Shown piece after piece: positions 25,786 to 34,673 of a stretch of DNA of 64,000 nt; the first letter of the stretch is position 1; the number at the start of each line of letters is the position of its first letter. The position numbers were made by a program, and so were the translations under genes. The notes beneath the pieces are model-generated. The model searched no databases. It was not told the DNA's origin and was given only the letters and a program-made list of their open reading frames with translations. The stretch lies in the NCBI GenBank assembly GCA_030645615.1, contig JAUSNB010000023.1:1-64000 (forward strand). Reading direction: 5' to 3'. The DNA comes from Actinomycetota bacterium (GTDB taxonomy: Bacteria > Actinomycetota > Actinomycetes > S36-B12).

Positions 25786-26253
25786 CTACGGCCAGGCCAG
25801 CAGGACCGACACCGCGCGCCGCACGTCATCGGGCACCGGCACCGGCCGGCGGGTGTCTCGGTCCACGTAGACGTGCACGAACAGGCCCGTTGCTGCCGGT
25901 TCCTCGTTCCGGTCGCCGAACAGCGCGAGCCGGTAGGTGATGCTCGATGTCCCGAGCCTGCCCAGGGCGATGCCGCAGCGGATGCGCTCGGGGAAGCGGA
26001 GCTCGCCGAAGTACCGGCACCCGGTCTCGGCGACGACGCCGAAGGACGGGTGCTCTCGCATGTCACCGACCTGCTCGATCATCCAGCCGTTGACGGCGGT
26101 GTCGAAGAGCAGGTAATGCACCGCGTTGTTGACATGCCCGTACGTGTCCTCGTCCGCCCAGCGGGTCGGCACGTCGCGCACGACCGCGAAGTCGGTGACG
26201 CGAAGGGAACGAGGATCCGCGTCGCCGCGCGGCGTCCCGTCCTCCTGGCTCAT
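25786..26253 (-). CDS. Acyl-CoA thioesterase, 4-hydroxybenzoyl-CoA-thioesterase-like hotdog fold
   Basis: A 155-residue protein. The core signature TRWADEDTYGHVNNAVHYLLFD at about residues 30-51 contains the D-x3-H-x-N motif of YbgC/4HBT thioesterases, followed by a beta-rich half. It hydrolyses an acyl-CoA, of unknown chain. ATG 26253 was selected; longer in-frame starts run through the upstream dehydrogenase. The gene follows the iron-dependent dehydrogenase with a 13-base gap, so the two are probably co-transcribed. Confidence 0.88.
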   Translation of the reverse strand: MSQEDGTPRGDADPRSLRVTDFAVVRDVPTRWADEDTYGHVNNAVHYLLFDTAVNGWMIEQVGDMREHPSFGVVAETGCRYFGELRFPERIRCGIALGRLGTSSITYRLALFGDRNEEPAATGLFVHVYVDRDTRRPVPVPDDVRRAVSVLLAWP

Positions 26254-26266
26254 GACCGCCACCTTG

Positions 26267-27538
26267 TCACCAGTTGGCCAGCGACCGCCGGAAGATGCCG
26301 TCGAGGTCCTCGGCGGCCACCGGCCTCGGGGCGATGGCGAGCAGTCGCTGCTGGGCCATGGCCCCCTCGACCAGGGCCGGCACGTCGGCCTCCCCGTAGC
26401 CGACGCCGGCGATTCCGTTCGGGATCCCGATGTCGCGCATGAGCGACGCCAGCACCGCGGGCAGGCGCTCCACGCCGTCGGCCCCGTCCGCGTTGGAGGG
26501 GTCCAGCAGCGCTGCCGCTCGCTCGTGCCGGCCAGGATCCGTGGAATAGGTGAACCGGAATGCCTCAGGGGCCGTGAGGCACACCGACATCCCGTGCGGC
26601 ACCATCGGCTCGTCCTGCGGGTAGCCGGAGGGCCGGAAGTCTCGGACCCGCCCGGCGATCGGGTATCCGTTGGAGTGCGGGATGTGCACCCCGGCGTTGC
26701 CGAAGCCCAGGCCTGCGAACGTCGCGGCGAGGGCCATGTCGTACCTCGCCCGCCTGTTGCCACCGTCGTGCACGGCGGTGCGGAAGGCCGGGCCCAGCAG
26801 CGCCATCGCCTTCTCGGCGAAGACGTCGGCCAGCGGGTTCGATCCGCAGTAGGGCACCCGCCGGTCCGCCTCCTTCCGCTCGAATCCGGTGAACGGCTTG
26901 GCGGTGTAGCTCTCCAGCGCGTGGCACAGGATGTCCATCCCGGCGCTGGCCGTCACCTCCGGCGGCTGGCTCATCATGACGTCGGGGTCGACGACCGCCA
27001 GCGCGGGGCGCAGCGCAGCATGGCTGATGCCCGTCTTGACCTTCATCGACAGCACGTCCAGCACGCACACGGTCGTGCTCTCCGATCCGGTCCCGGTCGT
27101 GGTCGGAACCGCGACGAGGGGCCTGAGCGGGCCTTCGGGCGTCCGTCCCCCGCCGACGGGGGCGTTGACGTAGTCCATGAGCTCGCCGGGGCATGACACC
27201 AGGAGGTTCATCGCCTTCGCGGTATCGATGGCCGAGCCACCCCCCACCGCGATGAACGCGTCCCACGGACCGGACGACTTCGCCATCTCACCCGCCAGCA
27301 CCAGGCTCTCGTCAGTGGGCTCGACGTGCACCCCGTCGAAGACGCCTGCCTCGACGCCGCACGACCGCAGCCCGGCGGCCACCCGCTCCGGGAGCCCCGT
27401 GGCGGCGACGCCCGCATCGGTCACGACGAGCACCCGGCGAGCCCCCATGCGCCGCAGGTCGGGGCCAAGCTCGTCCACCGCACCCTCGCCGAACTTCAGG
27501 CCCGGGGCCCCGTACGTGAAGATCGACTCCATTGGCAT
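26267..27538 (-). CDS. Iron-containing alcohol dehydrogenase, hydroxyacid-oxoacid transhydrogenase-like
   Basis: A 423-residue group III alcohol dehydrogenase. The GGGSAIDTAKA segment near residue 95 binds nucleotide, PTTTGTGSE near 145 is conserved, and the metal site includes ASAGMDILCHALESY near 205 and a second histidine cluster (HIPHSNGYPIAG) near 295. The insertion pattern and the IFTYGAPGLKFGEGA start resemble mammalian ADHFE1, which oxidises 4-hydroxybutyrate with 2-oxoglutarate as acceptor. Start at ATG 27538 (MPMESIF) or 27532. Confidence 0.87.
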   Translation of the reverse strand: MPMESIFTYGAPGLKFGEGAVDELGPDLRRMGARRVLVVTDAGVAATGLPERVAAGLRSCGVEAGVFDGVHVEPTDESLVLAGEMAKSSGPWDAFIAVGGGSAIDTAKAMNLLVSCPGELMDYVNAPVGGGRTPEGPLRPLVAVPTTTGTGSESTTVCVLDVLSMKVKTGISHAALRPALAVVDPDVMMSQPPEVTASAGMDILCHALESYTAKPFTGFERKEADRRVPYCGSNPLADVFAEKAMALLGPAFRTAVHDGGNRRARYDMALAATFAGLGFGNAGVHIPHSNGYPIAGRVRDFRPSGYPQDEPMVPHGMSVCLTAPEAFRFTYSTDPGRHERAAALLDPSNADGADGVERLPAVLASLMRDIGIPNGIAGVGYGEADVPALVEGAMAQQRLLAIAPRPVAAEDLDGIFRRSLANW

Positions 27539-27580
27539 GCGCGCATTGTGGCAGCGCGCGAGGATCGAGGCGTGGTGGAC

Positions 27581-27862
27581 ATGAGGATCGCCGTGCGCGT
27601 CCGGCCGGGAGCATCCCGCACCCGCGTGGGCGGCTCCTACGGCACGGACGCACATCTCGTGGTGGCAGTGCAGGCTCCGCCCGTCGACGGCGCTGCCAAC
27701 GATTCCGTGGTCAAGGCGGTCGCCGACGCGCTCGGGCTCCGGCCTCGCCAGGTGCGGCTGGTGTCGGGCACGACGGGCCGGAGCAAGGTATTGGCGATCG
27801 ATGTCCCGGATGAGGACGCTGCCCGGGTCCGGGCGGCAATCACCGCACTGCTGGACGACTAG
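27581..27862 (+). CDS. DUF167 / YggU-family protein
   Basis: A 93-residue conserved protein of unknown biochemical role. It shows the family hallmarks RVRPGASRTRVGG near the N-terminus, APPVDGAANDSVVKAVADALG and VSGTTGRSKVLAID. It is divergent from the dehydrogenase gene. In-frame GTG codons just before the ATG could also serve. Its TAG stop is in the same frame as the isochorismatase-fold gene downstream, which matters for that gene's start. Confidence 0.88.
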   Translation: MRIAVRVRPGASRTRVGGSYGTDAHLVVAVQAPPVDGAANDSVVKAVADALGLRPRQVRLVSGTTGRSKVLAIDVPDEDAARVRAAITALLDD

Positions 27863-27919
27863 GTACGGCAGGATGACCCCGCGACGACACTCGAGAACAG
27901 GCCTAACACCGCCCTTGTC

Positions 27920-28432
27920 GTGATCGATGTGCAGAACGGTGTCGTCCCAGACGCCCACGAGCGGGACGGTGTCGTCGCGAACGTCGGCAGCCTGGTTGAG
28001 AAGGCGAGGCGTGAGCGGATCCCGGTGGTCTGGGTCCAGCACCAAGACGAGCACTTGGCAATGGGTAGCGAGGACTGGCGGATCGTCCCGGAACTGGCTC
28101 CGGGAGACGCCGAGCCGTTGGTCGCGAAACACTACGGTGACTCGTTCGAGGACACCGACCTGGAATCCGTGCTCGCCGGACTCGAGGTCGGGCGCCTCGT
28201 CGTCGTCGGAGCCCAGACCGACCAGTGCATCCGCTCCACGCTCCACGGCGCCTTCGTCCGGGGGTACGACGCGACCCTCGTCAGTGACGCGCACACCACG
28301 GAGGACTCATCATCCTGGGGAGCACCGCCTCCCGGACAGGTCATCGCGCACACGAACCTCTACTGGACCCACCAGGAGGCGCCCGGCCGCACGGCAGGAA
28401 CGGTGGCGACGGCCGACGTCGATTTCGGCTAG
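27920..28432 (+). CDS. Isochorismatase-fold cysteine hydrolase, N-terminus unclear
   Basis: A 170-residue protein from GTG 27920. D in MIDVQNG is the catalytic Asp, K in VAKHYGDSF the catalytic Lys, and C in GAQTDQCIRSTLHGA the nucleophile, so the triad is intact. Related hydrolases act on nicotinamide, carbamates or isochorismate. The usual first strand (NTALVVID) is encoded immediately upstream, 27896-27919, but that frame reaches the DUF167 stop without ATG, GTG, TTG or CTG, so either this first strand is lost or the start is unusual. The stop overlaps that of the convergent peptidase by 4 nt. Confidence 0.8.
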   Translation: MIDVQNGVVPDAHERDGVVANVGSLVEKARRERIPVVWVQHQDEHLAMGSEDWRIVPELAPGDAEPLVAKHYGDSFEDTDLESVLAGLEVGRLVVVGAQTDQCIRSTLHGAFVRGYDATLVSDAHTTEDSSSWGAPPPGQVIAHTNLYWTHQEAPGRTAGTVATADVDFG

Positions 28433-30237
28433 CGACCAGCGAGCGGCACGAGCTGGTCGAAAAGCGGGGCGCCGAGCCCGCTCGCGCTGTCGTACCCCGG
28501 CTGAGCCTGGCAGCAGGCCGGGACGTTGAGAGTCGCGCGCGGTACGAGTACGGGGTATTGGTTGTTGCCCACCGTGACGTCGTACAGGGCATCGTCATGG
28601 AAGCGGGCCACCCGGTAGAGCCAGGGGTTGACGAAGCCCAGCGACGGACTGCCGGCCTCGCGCAGCCGGGCCGACATGGCGGCGAAGCCCGTGGCGACCA
28701 GCGGGCTGGCCTGGCTTGTCCCGCCCTCCACCTGCAGCTCGCCGCCGACGTAGATGAAGAGCCCCGGGCCTATGCCCGCTTGGGCGGCAATGTCGGGGAC
28801 CATGCGCACGTCGGCCCGGGTCAGCGGTCGCTGGTACCACGGTGCATCGAACACGGCACTCGGCCCGCCCGTGCCCACCGCATTGCCGGTCAGCCCGTAC
28901 TGCAGGTCGTTCCACACCGACTCACCGATACGCGTGTTGTCCGGTCCAAGGTTGAGCTGGGTGCCGCCCACCGACGTGACGAACGGTGATGATGCGGGAT
29001 ACCAGACCGTCGGCAGCGGGTACTCGACGGCTACTCCTGCCGCCTGGCAGGCCGACGACCCCAGATCGCCAGAGGCGACGAAACTCGATGTGCCGACGAG
29101 GGCCGCGAACCGCAAGAGCGGTGCGAGGCCGTCCAACTCCTGCTGAAGGGCCAACAGTTCGCATTGGCCAAACGAATTGGTGATGGCGTCGGGCGGCGTC
29201 GGCCAGGCCGTGAGGGCAATGGCGTACGCCTCGATGAACCCGGTCGGGCCGTTCGCGACCTGGACGAATCGCACCGACGCGAGCCCTCGGGCCGCCCACG
29301 AGACCGTCTGCAGGTCGAGGGCGGTCTCGGTCGAGAGCGACACGATCGGCGTGCCGATCCCCAGCCCACGGCGCACGTCGACCCGCGGCGCCCGGTGACC
29401 GAAGCAGGCTGCAGCCGCGTCGACGTCGGACTGGGCGAAACCGCCGCCCAGGCTCAGGACCGCGATTCGCGGCTGGACCCCGTTGACCACGCCGCGTTGG
29501 AGCCCCCGCAGCCCGTAGGCCAGGGACACCTGCCCCGGCGTGAACGCGAACGGAGCAACCTCCGCGGGCACGCAGCTTGTCCCGACAGGGGTGCCGCCAT
29601 TGGTCGGCAACGGAGCAGCGGGCCCCTCATCAAGCAGCGCCCTGGTGGATTGGGACGCCGGGGCGACACCGGGGACGTCCAGCGCGGGCTGGTATTGCGT
29701 GAAGATCGGCAGGAACCACGTGACCGTCTCCGCCAATGCCTTGGGAGGCGTGGCCAAGGAGCCGGCCGGCGACACGAATACGTATTCGTCAAAGGGCCCG
29801 GGCCCCGTGCCCTGCGCCGAGCCAGCCGTGGCGGGCTGGAACTGAACAGGCTGGCCGATCGACTTCTCCCACTGCTCGACGGTGCCACTCACTCGCGCGA
29901 ACAGCCCGGTGGCGTCGATGCGCGCGACCAGACCCAGCTTCGCTGCTGCGCGGCGCACCTGCTCGCGTGCCGATGCGCTGGCGCCGTACCTCACGCCGGC
30001 CTGTGCCGGCGTCAGGTACGAGCGGAAGCGCGGCGAACCGGGAGTGCTGACCGCCATGGCCGCCGCCTCGAGCGCGGCCGTGTCATACGGGAGCCCCGCC
30101 AGGAAGGTGATGACGGCGGCCGGGTCGGGCTGCGGCGGGGTGTCCGCGCTCGCGGGGGCCAGCAGCCCTGTGGCCGTGGCTGCCAGCACGACGGCGGTCG
30201 CGAGCACTCGGCGGAGGCTGCCGGTCGGGTGCCGCAT
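28429..30237 (-). CDS. Secreted S53-family peptidase (sedolisin, kumamolisin-like)
   Basis: A 602-residue exported serine-carboxyl peptidase. A signal peptide (ends PASADT) is followed by an activation prodomain to about residue 200 (FRSYLTPAQAGVRYG). The catalytic domain shows STETALDLQTVSW near 300 with the Glu/Asp pair, SGDLGSSAC near 390 with the oxyanion Asp, and EGGTSQASP near 505 with the Ser nucleophile. A C-terminal Ca-binding end (YDSASGLGAP) is present. Such enzymes are acid-active and self-processing. The prodomain and all catalytic residues are present, so it should be functional. Confidence 0.92.
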   Translation of the reverse strand: MRHPTGSLRRVLATAVVLAATATGLLAPASADTPPQPDPAAVITFLAGLPYDTAALEAAAMAVSTPGSPRFRSYLTPAQAGVRYGASASAREQVRRAAAKLGLVARIDATGLFARVSGTVEQWEKSIGQPVQFQPATAGSAQGTGPGPFDEYVFVSPAGSLATPPKALAETVTWFLPIFTQYQPALDVPGVAPASQSTRALLDEGPAAPLPTNGGTPVGTSCVPAEVAPFAFTPGQVSLAYGLRGLQRGVVNGVQPRIAVLSLGGGFAQSDVDAAAACFGHRAPRVDVRRGLGIGTPIVSLSTETALDLQTVSWAARGLASVRFVQVANGPTGFIEAYAIALTAWPTPPDAITNSFGQCELLALQQELDGLAPLLRFAALVGTSSFVASGDLGSSACQAAGVAVEYPLPTVWYPASSPFVTSVGGTQLNLGPDNTRIGESVWNDLQYGLTGNAVGTGGPSAVFDAPWYQRPLTRADVRMVPDIAAQAGIGPGLFIYVGGELQVEGGTSQASPLVATGFAAMSARLREAGSPSLGFVNPWLYRVARFHDDALYDVTVGNNQYPVLVPRATLNVPACCQAQPGYDSASGLGAPLFDQLVPLAGR

Positions 30238-30246
30238 GAGCGGACA

Positions 30247-30879
30247 CTAGCCCCCTGTGGCCGTGCGGCGTAAGGCGTCGGCGCGTGCGGTTCGGGCCGA
30301 GATGACCAGTTCCAGGCCGATCGTCAGGGCGGCGGCGATCAGCGTCATGAGCGCCGTCATGACCAGGATGGCATCGTGCGTGTAGATGGTCTGGCCCAGC
30401 CAGGCGACCTGGCTCAGGCCCCGAATCGCATAGGTCGCGATCGAGACGTCGCTTGATCCGCCCGAGCGCAAGGTGCGGAAGGACGTCACCGGCTGCATCC
30501 ATGGGATGGCGGTGCTGGCGAGGAACACCGCCGTGAGGATCGGCAGGGGCAGTACGCGCGTGGTCATGCTCAGGACGACGAGCAGGCCCGACATGGCCAG
30601 CAGGACGGCCCACATCCGCATCTGCCTTGCTCGAGCGATCGCGATGAGGACGATGCCGCACGTGGTCAGGCCGCCGATGTTGGCCATCAAGAGCGTCGGA
30701 TTGCCTGAGCGCAGCGCGTACCCGAGCCATGCAGCCATCAAGGCGAACTGCAGGGTCCACATGGGGACGCTGACCCCGGCGGCGCTGTCGGCCCGCCAGA
30801 TCTTGATCGCCTGCGGCAGCGAGCTGGCGACGAAGAGTGCCGCCGCGATCAATCCGAACAGGAAGGGAACGGCGGCCAT
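30247..30879 (-). CDS. PQ-loop (SWEET-like) membrane protein
   Basis: A 210-residue protein with about six or seven membrane helices. Two PQ-loop repeats are visible: SSLPQAIKIWRADSAAGVSV near residue 20 and STAIPWMQPVTSFRTLRSGG near 125, each followed by the WTLQ/ATYA type helix. PQ-loop proteins transport sugars, amino acids or act as scaffolds; the substrate is unknown. The ATG at 30879 follows GGAGGGACC. It sits next to tRNA-Asn and ten bases downstream of the peptidase start region on the same strand. Confidence 0.82.
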   Translation of the reverse strand: MAAVPFLFGLIAAALFVASSLPQAIKIWRADSAAGVSVPMWTLQFALMAAWLGYALRSGNPTLLMANIGGLTTCGIVLIAIARARQMRMWAVLLAMSGLLVVLSMTTRVLPLPILTAVFLASTAIPWMQPVTSFRTLRSGGSSDVSIATYAIRGLSQVAWLGQTIYTHDAILVMTALMTLIAAALTIGLELVISARTARADALRRTATGG

Positions 30880-30896
30880 GGTCCCTCCCTCCGGGG

Positions 30897-30969
30897 CTCC
30901 CCCATCTGGACTCGAACCAGAAACCCTTCGATTAACAGTCGAATGCTCTGCCAATTGAGCTATGGGGGA
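30897..30969 (-). tRNA. tRNA-Asn (anticodon GUU)
   Basis: A 73-nt cloverleaf: acceptor TCCCCCA with TGGGGGA, discriminator G, D-arm TAGCTCAATTGGCAGAGCA, anticodon loop CTGTTAA (anticodon at 30934-30936) and T-arm with GGTTCGAGTCC. CCA is not encoded. No element is inserted here. Confidence 0.95.
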
Positions 30970-31041
30970 CGATGCTGGCGAACCAGCCCCGGAAGAATAG
31001 CAAGCCGCCGGACGGCCGCCGCAATGCGCGTGGCCCGGGCC

Positions 31042-31563
31042 TCAGATGCCGAGGGAGCCGCGCAGCCTGCCCAGTGCCTCGTCGGCGGCCTCGCGCAGCC
31101 GGGGGTCCCGGGCGTCAAGGCCGGCGTCGAACAGCACGGACCAGCGGATATCCCCGGTGTCGCTGTCCCGACGGGCCGCCATGACGGCAGCCCGCCCGCC
31201 GCCGAGGTCCACCCGCTCGCTGACGACGACACTGTCGGTGACCCTGTCGCGCACGGCGGGGGGCAGGTCCTTGGCGTCGTCGACCCGCACCCGGCGCAGC
31301 CCGGCCGGATGGCCCGCCTCGTCAAGAACCACGAGGTCGAGCACCGGGTCGTCCCAGGTGGCCTTGGAGATCCGGTGCCACGGCAGCCGCTCGCTGGTCG
31401 ACTGCACGTACAGGGCACGGGTGGTCGCGACGACGTAGGTGACCTCGGTGACGTCGGCACCGGGGCCACACCCCCAGGAGATCACCCGCTCCCCCGCCGG
31501 GATCCCCAGGCGGTCGGGCACCCAGCGGGGCAGCCGCGGCGGCAGCCCGGGCAGCCGGATCAC
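31042..31563 (-). CDS. Conserved protein of unknown function in the dnaG operon
   Basis: A 173-residue protein. It is soluble and beta-rich in the first 110 residues (ISWGCGPGADVTEVTYVVATTRALYVQ), followed by a charged helical tail. The beta segment recalls PH-like domains that act as lipid or protein binders, but this is only a resemblance. GTG 31563 overlaps the dnaG stop by 4 nt, so it is co-translated with primase, a neighbour arrangement found in other actinobacteria. Confidence 0.7.
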   Translation of the reverse strand: MIRLPGLPPRLPRWVPDRLGIPAGERVISWGCGPGADVTEVTYVVATTRALYVQSTSERLPWHRISKATWDDPVLDLVVLDEAGHPAGLRRVRVDDAKDLPPAVRDRVTDSVVVSERVDLGGGRAAVMAARRDSDTGDIRWSVLFDAGLDARDPRLREAADEALGRLRGSLGI

Positions 31564-33428
31564 GGCATCACCTTGAGGCTGTCCTGCTTGAGGGATCGCT
31601 TGTATTCCTCGAGGTCGAGGAGGTCGGCGAAGAGTCGCTCGTAGTCGGCCGGGTTCTGCACAGGGTCGGTGCGCTGCAGCCGCCCGCGCAGGTCGTCGAT
31701 CCGGCGGGAGGCGTCGTGCTCGAGGAGCCGCGAGAAGACGCCGGCGGCGTACCTGGCGTCCTGCCCCAGTTCGACGGGTACCGGCTCGACGGCCAGCTCC
31801 CGGATCAGGCGGCGGGCCTCGTCGTCCTCGGCCGCCTCTAGGACCTTGTCGATCCAGGCCAGCCCGGATACCTCGGCGCTCGGCAACCCGGCCGCCTCGA
31901 TGGCCCGGTGCACCTGGCGGGCGCTGGGGTGCGTGTAGGCGGTCTCCTCGACTGACTCGTACCAGGTGGCCACGGCACCGGGCTCCTGGAGCGCGCACTT
32001 GAGCGCCTCCCGCTCGACGACGAGGGCTGGATCGCGGCGCGGCCCCCCTTGCGACCGCGGCATTGGCCGAGCGACCGGCGCGGCGGCCTGCTCGCGCCCC
32101 GACGTCCTGCCGGCCGCCCCCACGGCCCGGGTGACCGACTCCACGTCGGTGCCCAGCCAGCCGGCCAGGCGTCGGGCGTACTCCGGGCGCAGCGCGGCGT
32201 CCTTGATCCGAGCGACCACGGGCGCTGCCTCGCGCAAGGCGGCCACGCGGCCCTCCGCTGAGTCGAGGTCGTGACCGGCCAGTTGGGAGCGGATGGCGAA
32301 CTCGAAGAGAGGGACGCGCCGGTCCACGAGGGCGGTGACCGCCGCGTCTCCGTGCTGCAGGCGCAGGTCACACGGGTCCAGGCCGGTGGGCTCGACCGCG
32401 ACGAACGTCTGGGTGACGAACTTCTGGTCCTCCTCGAAGGCGCGCAGGGCAGCCTTCTGGCCGGCCGCGTCGCCATCGAAGGTGAACACCACCTGCCCCC
32501 GCATCTGGTCGTCGTCCATGAGCAGCCTGCGGAGAACCTTGATGTGCTCCGAGCCGAACGACGTGCCGCACGTGGCGACCGCCGTGGTCACCCCCGCCAG
32601 GTGGCAGGCCATGACGTCGGTGTAGCCCTCGACTATGACGGCTTGCTGGGCCTTGGCGATCTCGCGCCTGCTCAGGTCGATGCCGTAGAGGACCTGGCTC
32701 TTCTTGTAGATGGGCGTCTCCGGCGTGTTCAGGTACTTCGGCCCGTCGTCGTCGTCGAACAGCTTGCGGGCACCGAAGCCGATGACGTCGCCGCTGAGGT
32801 CGCGGATCGGCCAGACCAGCCGGCCACGGAATCGGTCGTAGACGCCACGGTTGCCCTGGCTGACCAGCCCGGCGGCCATGAGCTCCGCCTCCGTGAAGCC
32901 GGCCCGGCGAAGATGGCCCGTGAGGGCGTCCCAGGACTTGGGCGCGAACCCGACACCGAAATGCCGCGCGGCCTCAGCATCGAAGCCGCGGGAGGTGAGG
33001 AAGTCGCGGCCGATGCCCGCCTCGGGCGTGGCCAGTTGCTCGACGTAGTACGCCGCGGCGACCTTGTGCGCCTCGACCAGCCGGGTGCGCTGGCCCTGCT
33101 GGCGGTTGACCGCCGCGCCGCCGTCGACGTACCTCAGCTCCACGCCGGTGCGCTCGGCGAGCTTCTCGACCGACTCGGCGAACGTGAGGTGGTCGATCTT
33201 CTGCAGGAAGGTAAGGACGTCGCCGCCCTCGCCGCAGCCGAAGCAGTACCACATGCCCCGGCTGGGGGTCACGTGGAAGCTCGGCGAGCGCTCGTCGTGG
33301 AATGGGCACAGCCCCTTCAGCGAACCGCCGCCGGCCGACTTCAAGGAGACGTACTCGCGCACGACCTCGTCGATCCTGGCCCGTTCTCGCACGAGGGCGA
33401 TGTCCTCGTCACGGATCCGACCGGCCAT
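31560..33428 (-). CDS. dnaG: DNA primase
   Basis: A 622-residue replicative primase that makes RNA primers at the fork. The CHC2 zinc finger is at about residues 40-63 (CPFHDERSPSFH ... YCFGCGEGGD). The Toprim catalytic core carries VIVEGYTDVMA near 260, with the catalytic Glu, and the metal-binding FDGDAAG near 305. The C-terminal DnaB-binding domain follows. ATG 33428 (MAGRIRDEDI) is the expected start; a longer frame runs into the divergent aminotransferase promoter. Confidence 0.96.
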   Translation of the reverse strand: MAGRIRDEDIALVRERARIDEVVREYVSLKSAGGGSLKGLCPFHDERSPSFHVTPSRGMWYCFGCGEGGDVLTFLQKIDHLTFAESVEKLAERTGVELRYVDGGAAVNRQQGQRTRLVEAHKVAAAYYVEQLATPEAGIGRDFLTSRGFDAEAARHFGVGFAPKSWDALTGHLRRAGFTEAELMAAGLVSQGNRGVYDRFRGRLVWPIRDLSGDVIGFGARKLFDDDDGPKYLNTPETPIYKKSQVLYGIDLSRREIAKAQQAVIVEGYTDVMACHLAGVTTAVATCGTSFGSEHIKVLRRLLMDDDQMRGQVVFTFDGDAAGQKAALRAFEEDQKFVTQTFVAVEPTGLDPCDLRLQHGDAAVTALVDRRVPLFEFAIRSQLAGHDLDSAEGRVAALREAAPVVARIKDAALRPEYARRLAGWLGTDVESVTRAVGAAGRTSGREQAAAPVARPMPRSQGGPRRDPALVVEREALKCALQEPGAVATWYESVEETAYTHPSARQVHRAIEAAGLPSAEVSGLAWIDKVLEAAEDDEARRLIRELAVEPVPVELGQDARYAAGVFSRLLEHDASRRIDDLRGRLQRTDPVQNPADYERLFADLLDLEEYKRSLKQDSLKVMP

Positions 33429-33470
33429 ACCGCGAGTGTAGGTGTGGTCCCGGACCGCGCCCACGCAAAG

Positions 33471-34673
33471 ATGTCCGGCATGAGTGATCCCCTGGACGTC
33501 GGCCGGCTGAGGGCGGACACGGCCGGCAGCAGCCACGTCGCCCACCTGAACAATGCAGGGGCCGCGCTCCCGCCGTCGGCAGTCACGGAGGCGGTTGTCG
33601 GCTTCCTGCGCCTCGAGGAGCGGATGGGCGGCTACGAGGCGTATGCCCGCCTCGCGGACGACTTCGCGGCGGTCTACGGCTCCATCGCCACGCTCGTCGG
33701 CTGCCGGCCGGACCAGGTGGCGCTGGTCGAGTCCGCGACGGAGGGGTGGTCCCGGGCGTTCCAGGCAATCGCGTTCACCCGCCCGCTGGGGCCGGGGTCA
33801 CGGATCCTCGTGTCGTCGGCCGAGTACGCCTCCAACGTGCTTCCGGTCATGCAGGTGGCGGCGCGGTCGGGGGCCCGGCTGGAGTTCATCCCCGACGACG
33901 AGCACGGCTGCGTCGACGTCGAGTCGCTGGTCCGCACGCTGGACGATGATGTCGCGATCGTCGCGATCACGCACTGCCCGTCCCAGAATGGGCTCGTCAA
34001 CGACGTGGCTTCGATCGGCGCCGCGCTGCGGGGCCACCCGGCCTGGTATCTCGTCGATGCCTGCCAGTCGGTCGGCCAGCTGCCGGTCGATGCTCCCTCG
34101 ATCGGCGCGGACTTCCTTTCGGCCACCGGGCGCAAGTGGCTGCGCGGTCCTCGGGGGACGGGCTTCCTGTACGCCTCGGACCGGGCGCTCGACGCGCTCG
34201 AGCCGTTCCCGGTCGACATGCAGTCGGCGTCGTGGACCCCGGGCGGGTACGAGCTCCAGCCAGGGGCGCGTCGCTACGAGTACTTCGAGAAGTCCTACGC
34301 GGCGGTCCTCGGCCTCGGCGCCGCGATCGACTACGCCCTGGACTGCGGCGTCAATGCACTGGCAGGCCGGATCGCCCAGCTCGCCGCGCGGGCCCGCTCG
34401 GAGCTCTCGTCCGTCGACGGAGTCCGCGTGCACGACCGTGGGGTCGAGCGCTCCGGCATCGTGACCTTCACCCATGACGGTGTGGCTGCGGCGGACCTCG
34501 TCCGCGCGATCACGGCCCTGGGGGTCAACGTCAGCCTGACTTCCCCAGCCACCGCACGCCACGACTTCGAGGCGCATGGGCTCGAGGGCATGGTGCGAGC
34601 CAGCCCGCACGCCTACAACAGCGAGGACGAGGTCGATGCCCTCGTGCGCGCCGTGGCAGCCTCGATGCCCTAG
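33471..34673 (+). CDS. Class V aminotransferase-fold PLP enzyme
   Basis: A 400-residue PLP-dependent enzyme of the NifS/cysteine desulfurase-like group. HLNNAGAALPP near the N-terminus, AITHCPSQNGL and DACQSVGQLPVD (the PLP-contacting Asp) and SATGRKWLRGPRGTGFLY (the Schiff-base Lys) are all conserved. The sequence resembles EgtE-like or selenocysteine-lyase-like members, so a C-S lyase reaction is possible, but the substrate is not fixed. ATG at 33471 or 33480. It is divergent from dnaG, and its stop overlaps the convergent hydrolase stop. Confidence 0.85.
   Translation: MSGMSDPLDVGRLRADTAGSSHVAHLNNAGAALPPSAVTEAVVGFLRLEERMGGYEAYARLADDFAAVYGSIATLVGCRPDQVALVESATEGWSRAFQAIAFTRPLGPGSRILVSSAEYASNVLPVMQVAARSGARLEFIPDDEHGCVDVESLVRTLDDDVAIVAITHCPSQNGLVNDVASIGAALRGHPAWYLVDACQSVGQLPVDAPSIGADFLSATGRKWLRGPRGTGFLYASDRALDALEPFPVDMQSASWTPGGYELQPGARRYEYFEKSYAAVLGLGAAIDYALDCGVNALAGRIAQLAARARSELSSVDGVRVHDRGVERSGIVTFTHDGVAAADLVRAITALGVNVSLTSPATARHDFEAHGLEGMVRASPHAYNSEDEVDALVRAVAASMP

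Noticed and set aside
27539-28294. Minus-strand extension upstream of the iron-dependent dehydrogenase
   Set aside because: It runs antisense through DUF167 and the isochorismatase-fold gene and adds no domain; the family N-terminus starts at 27538.
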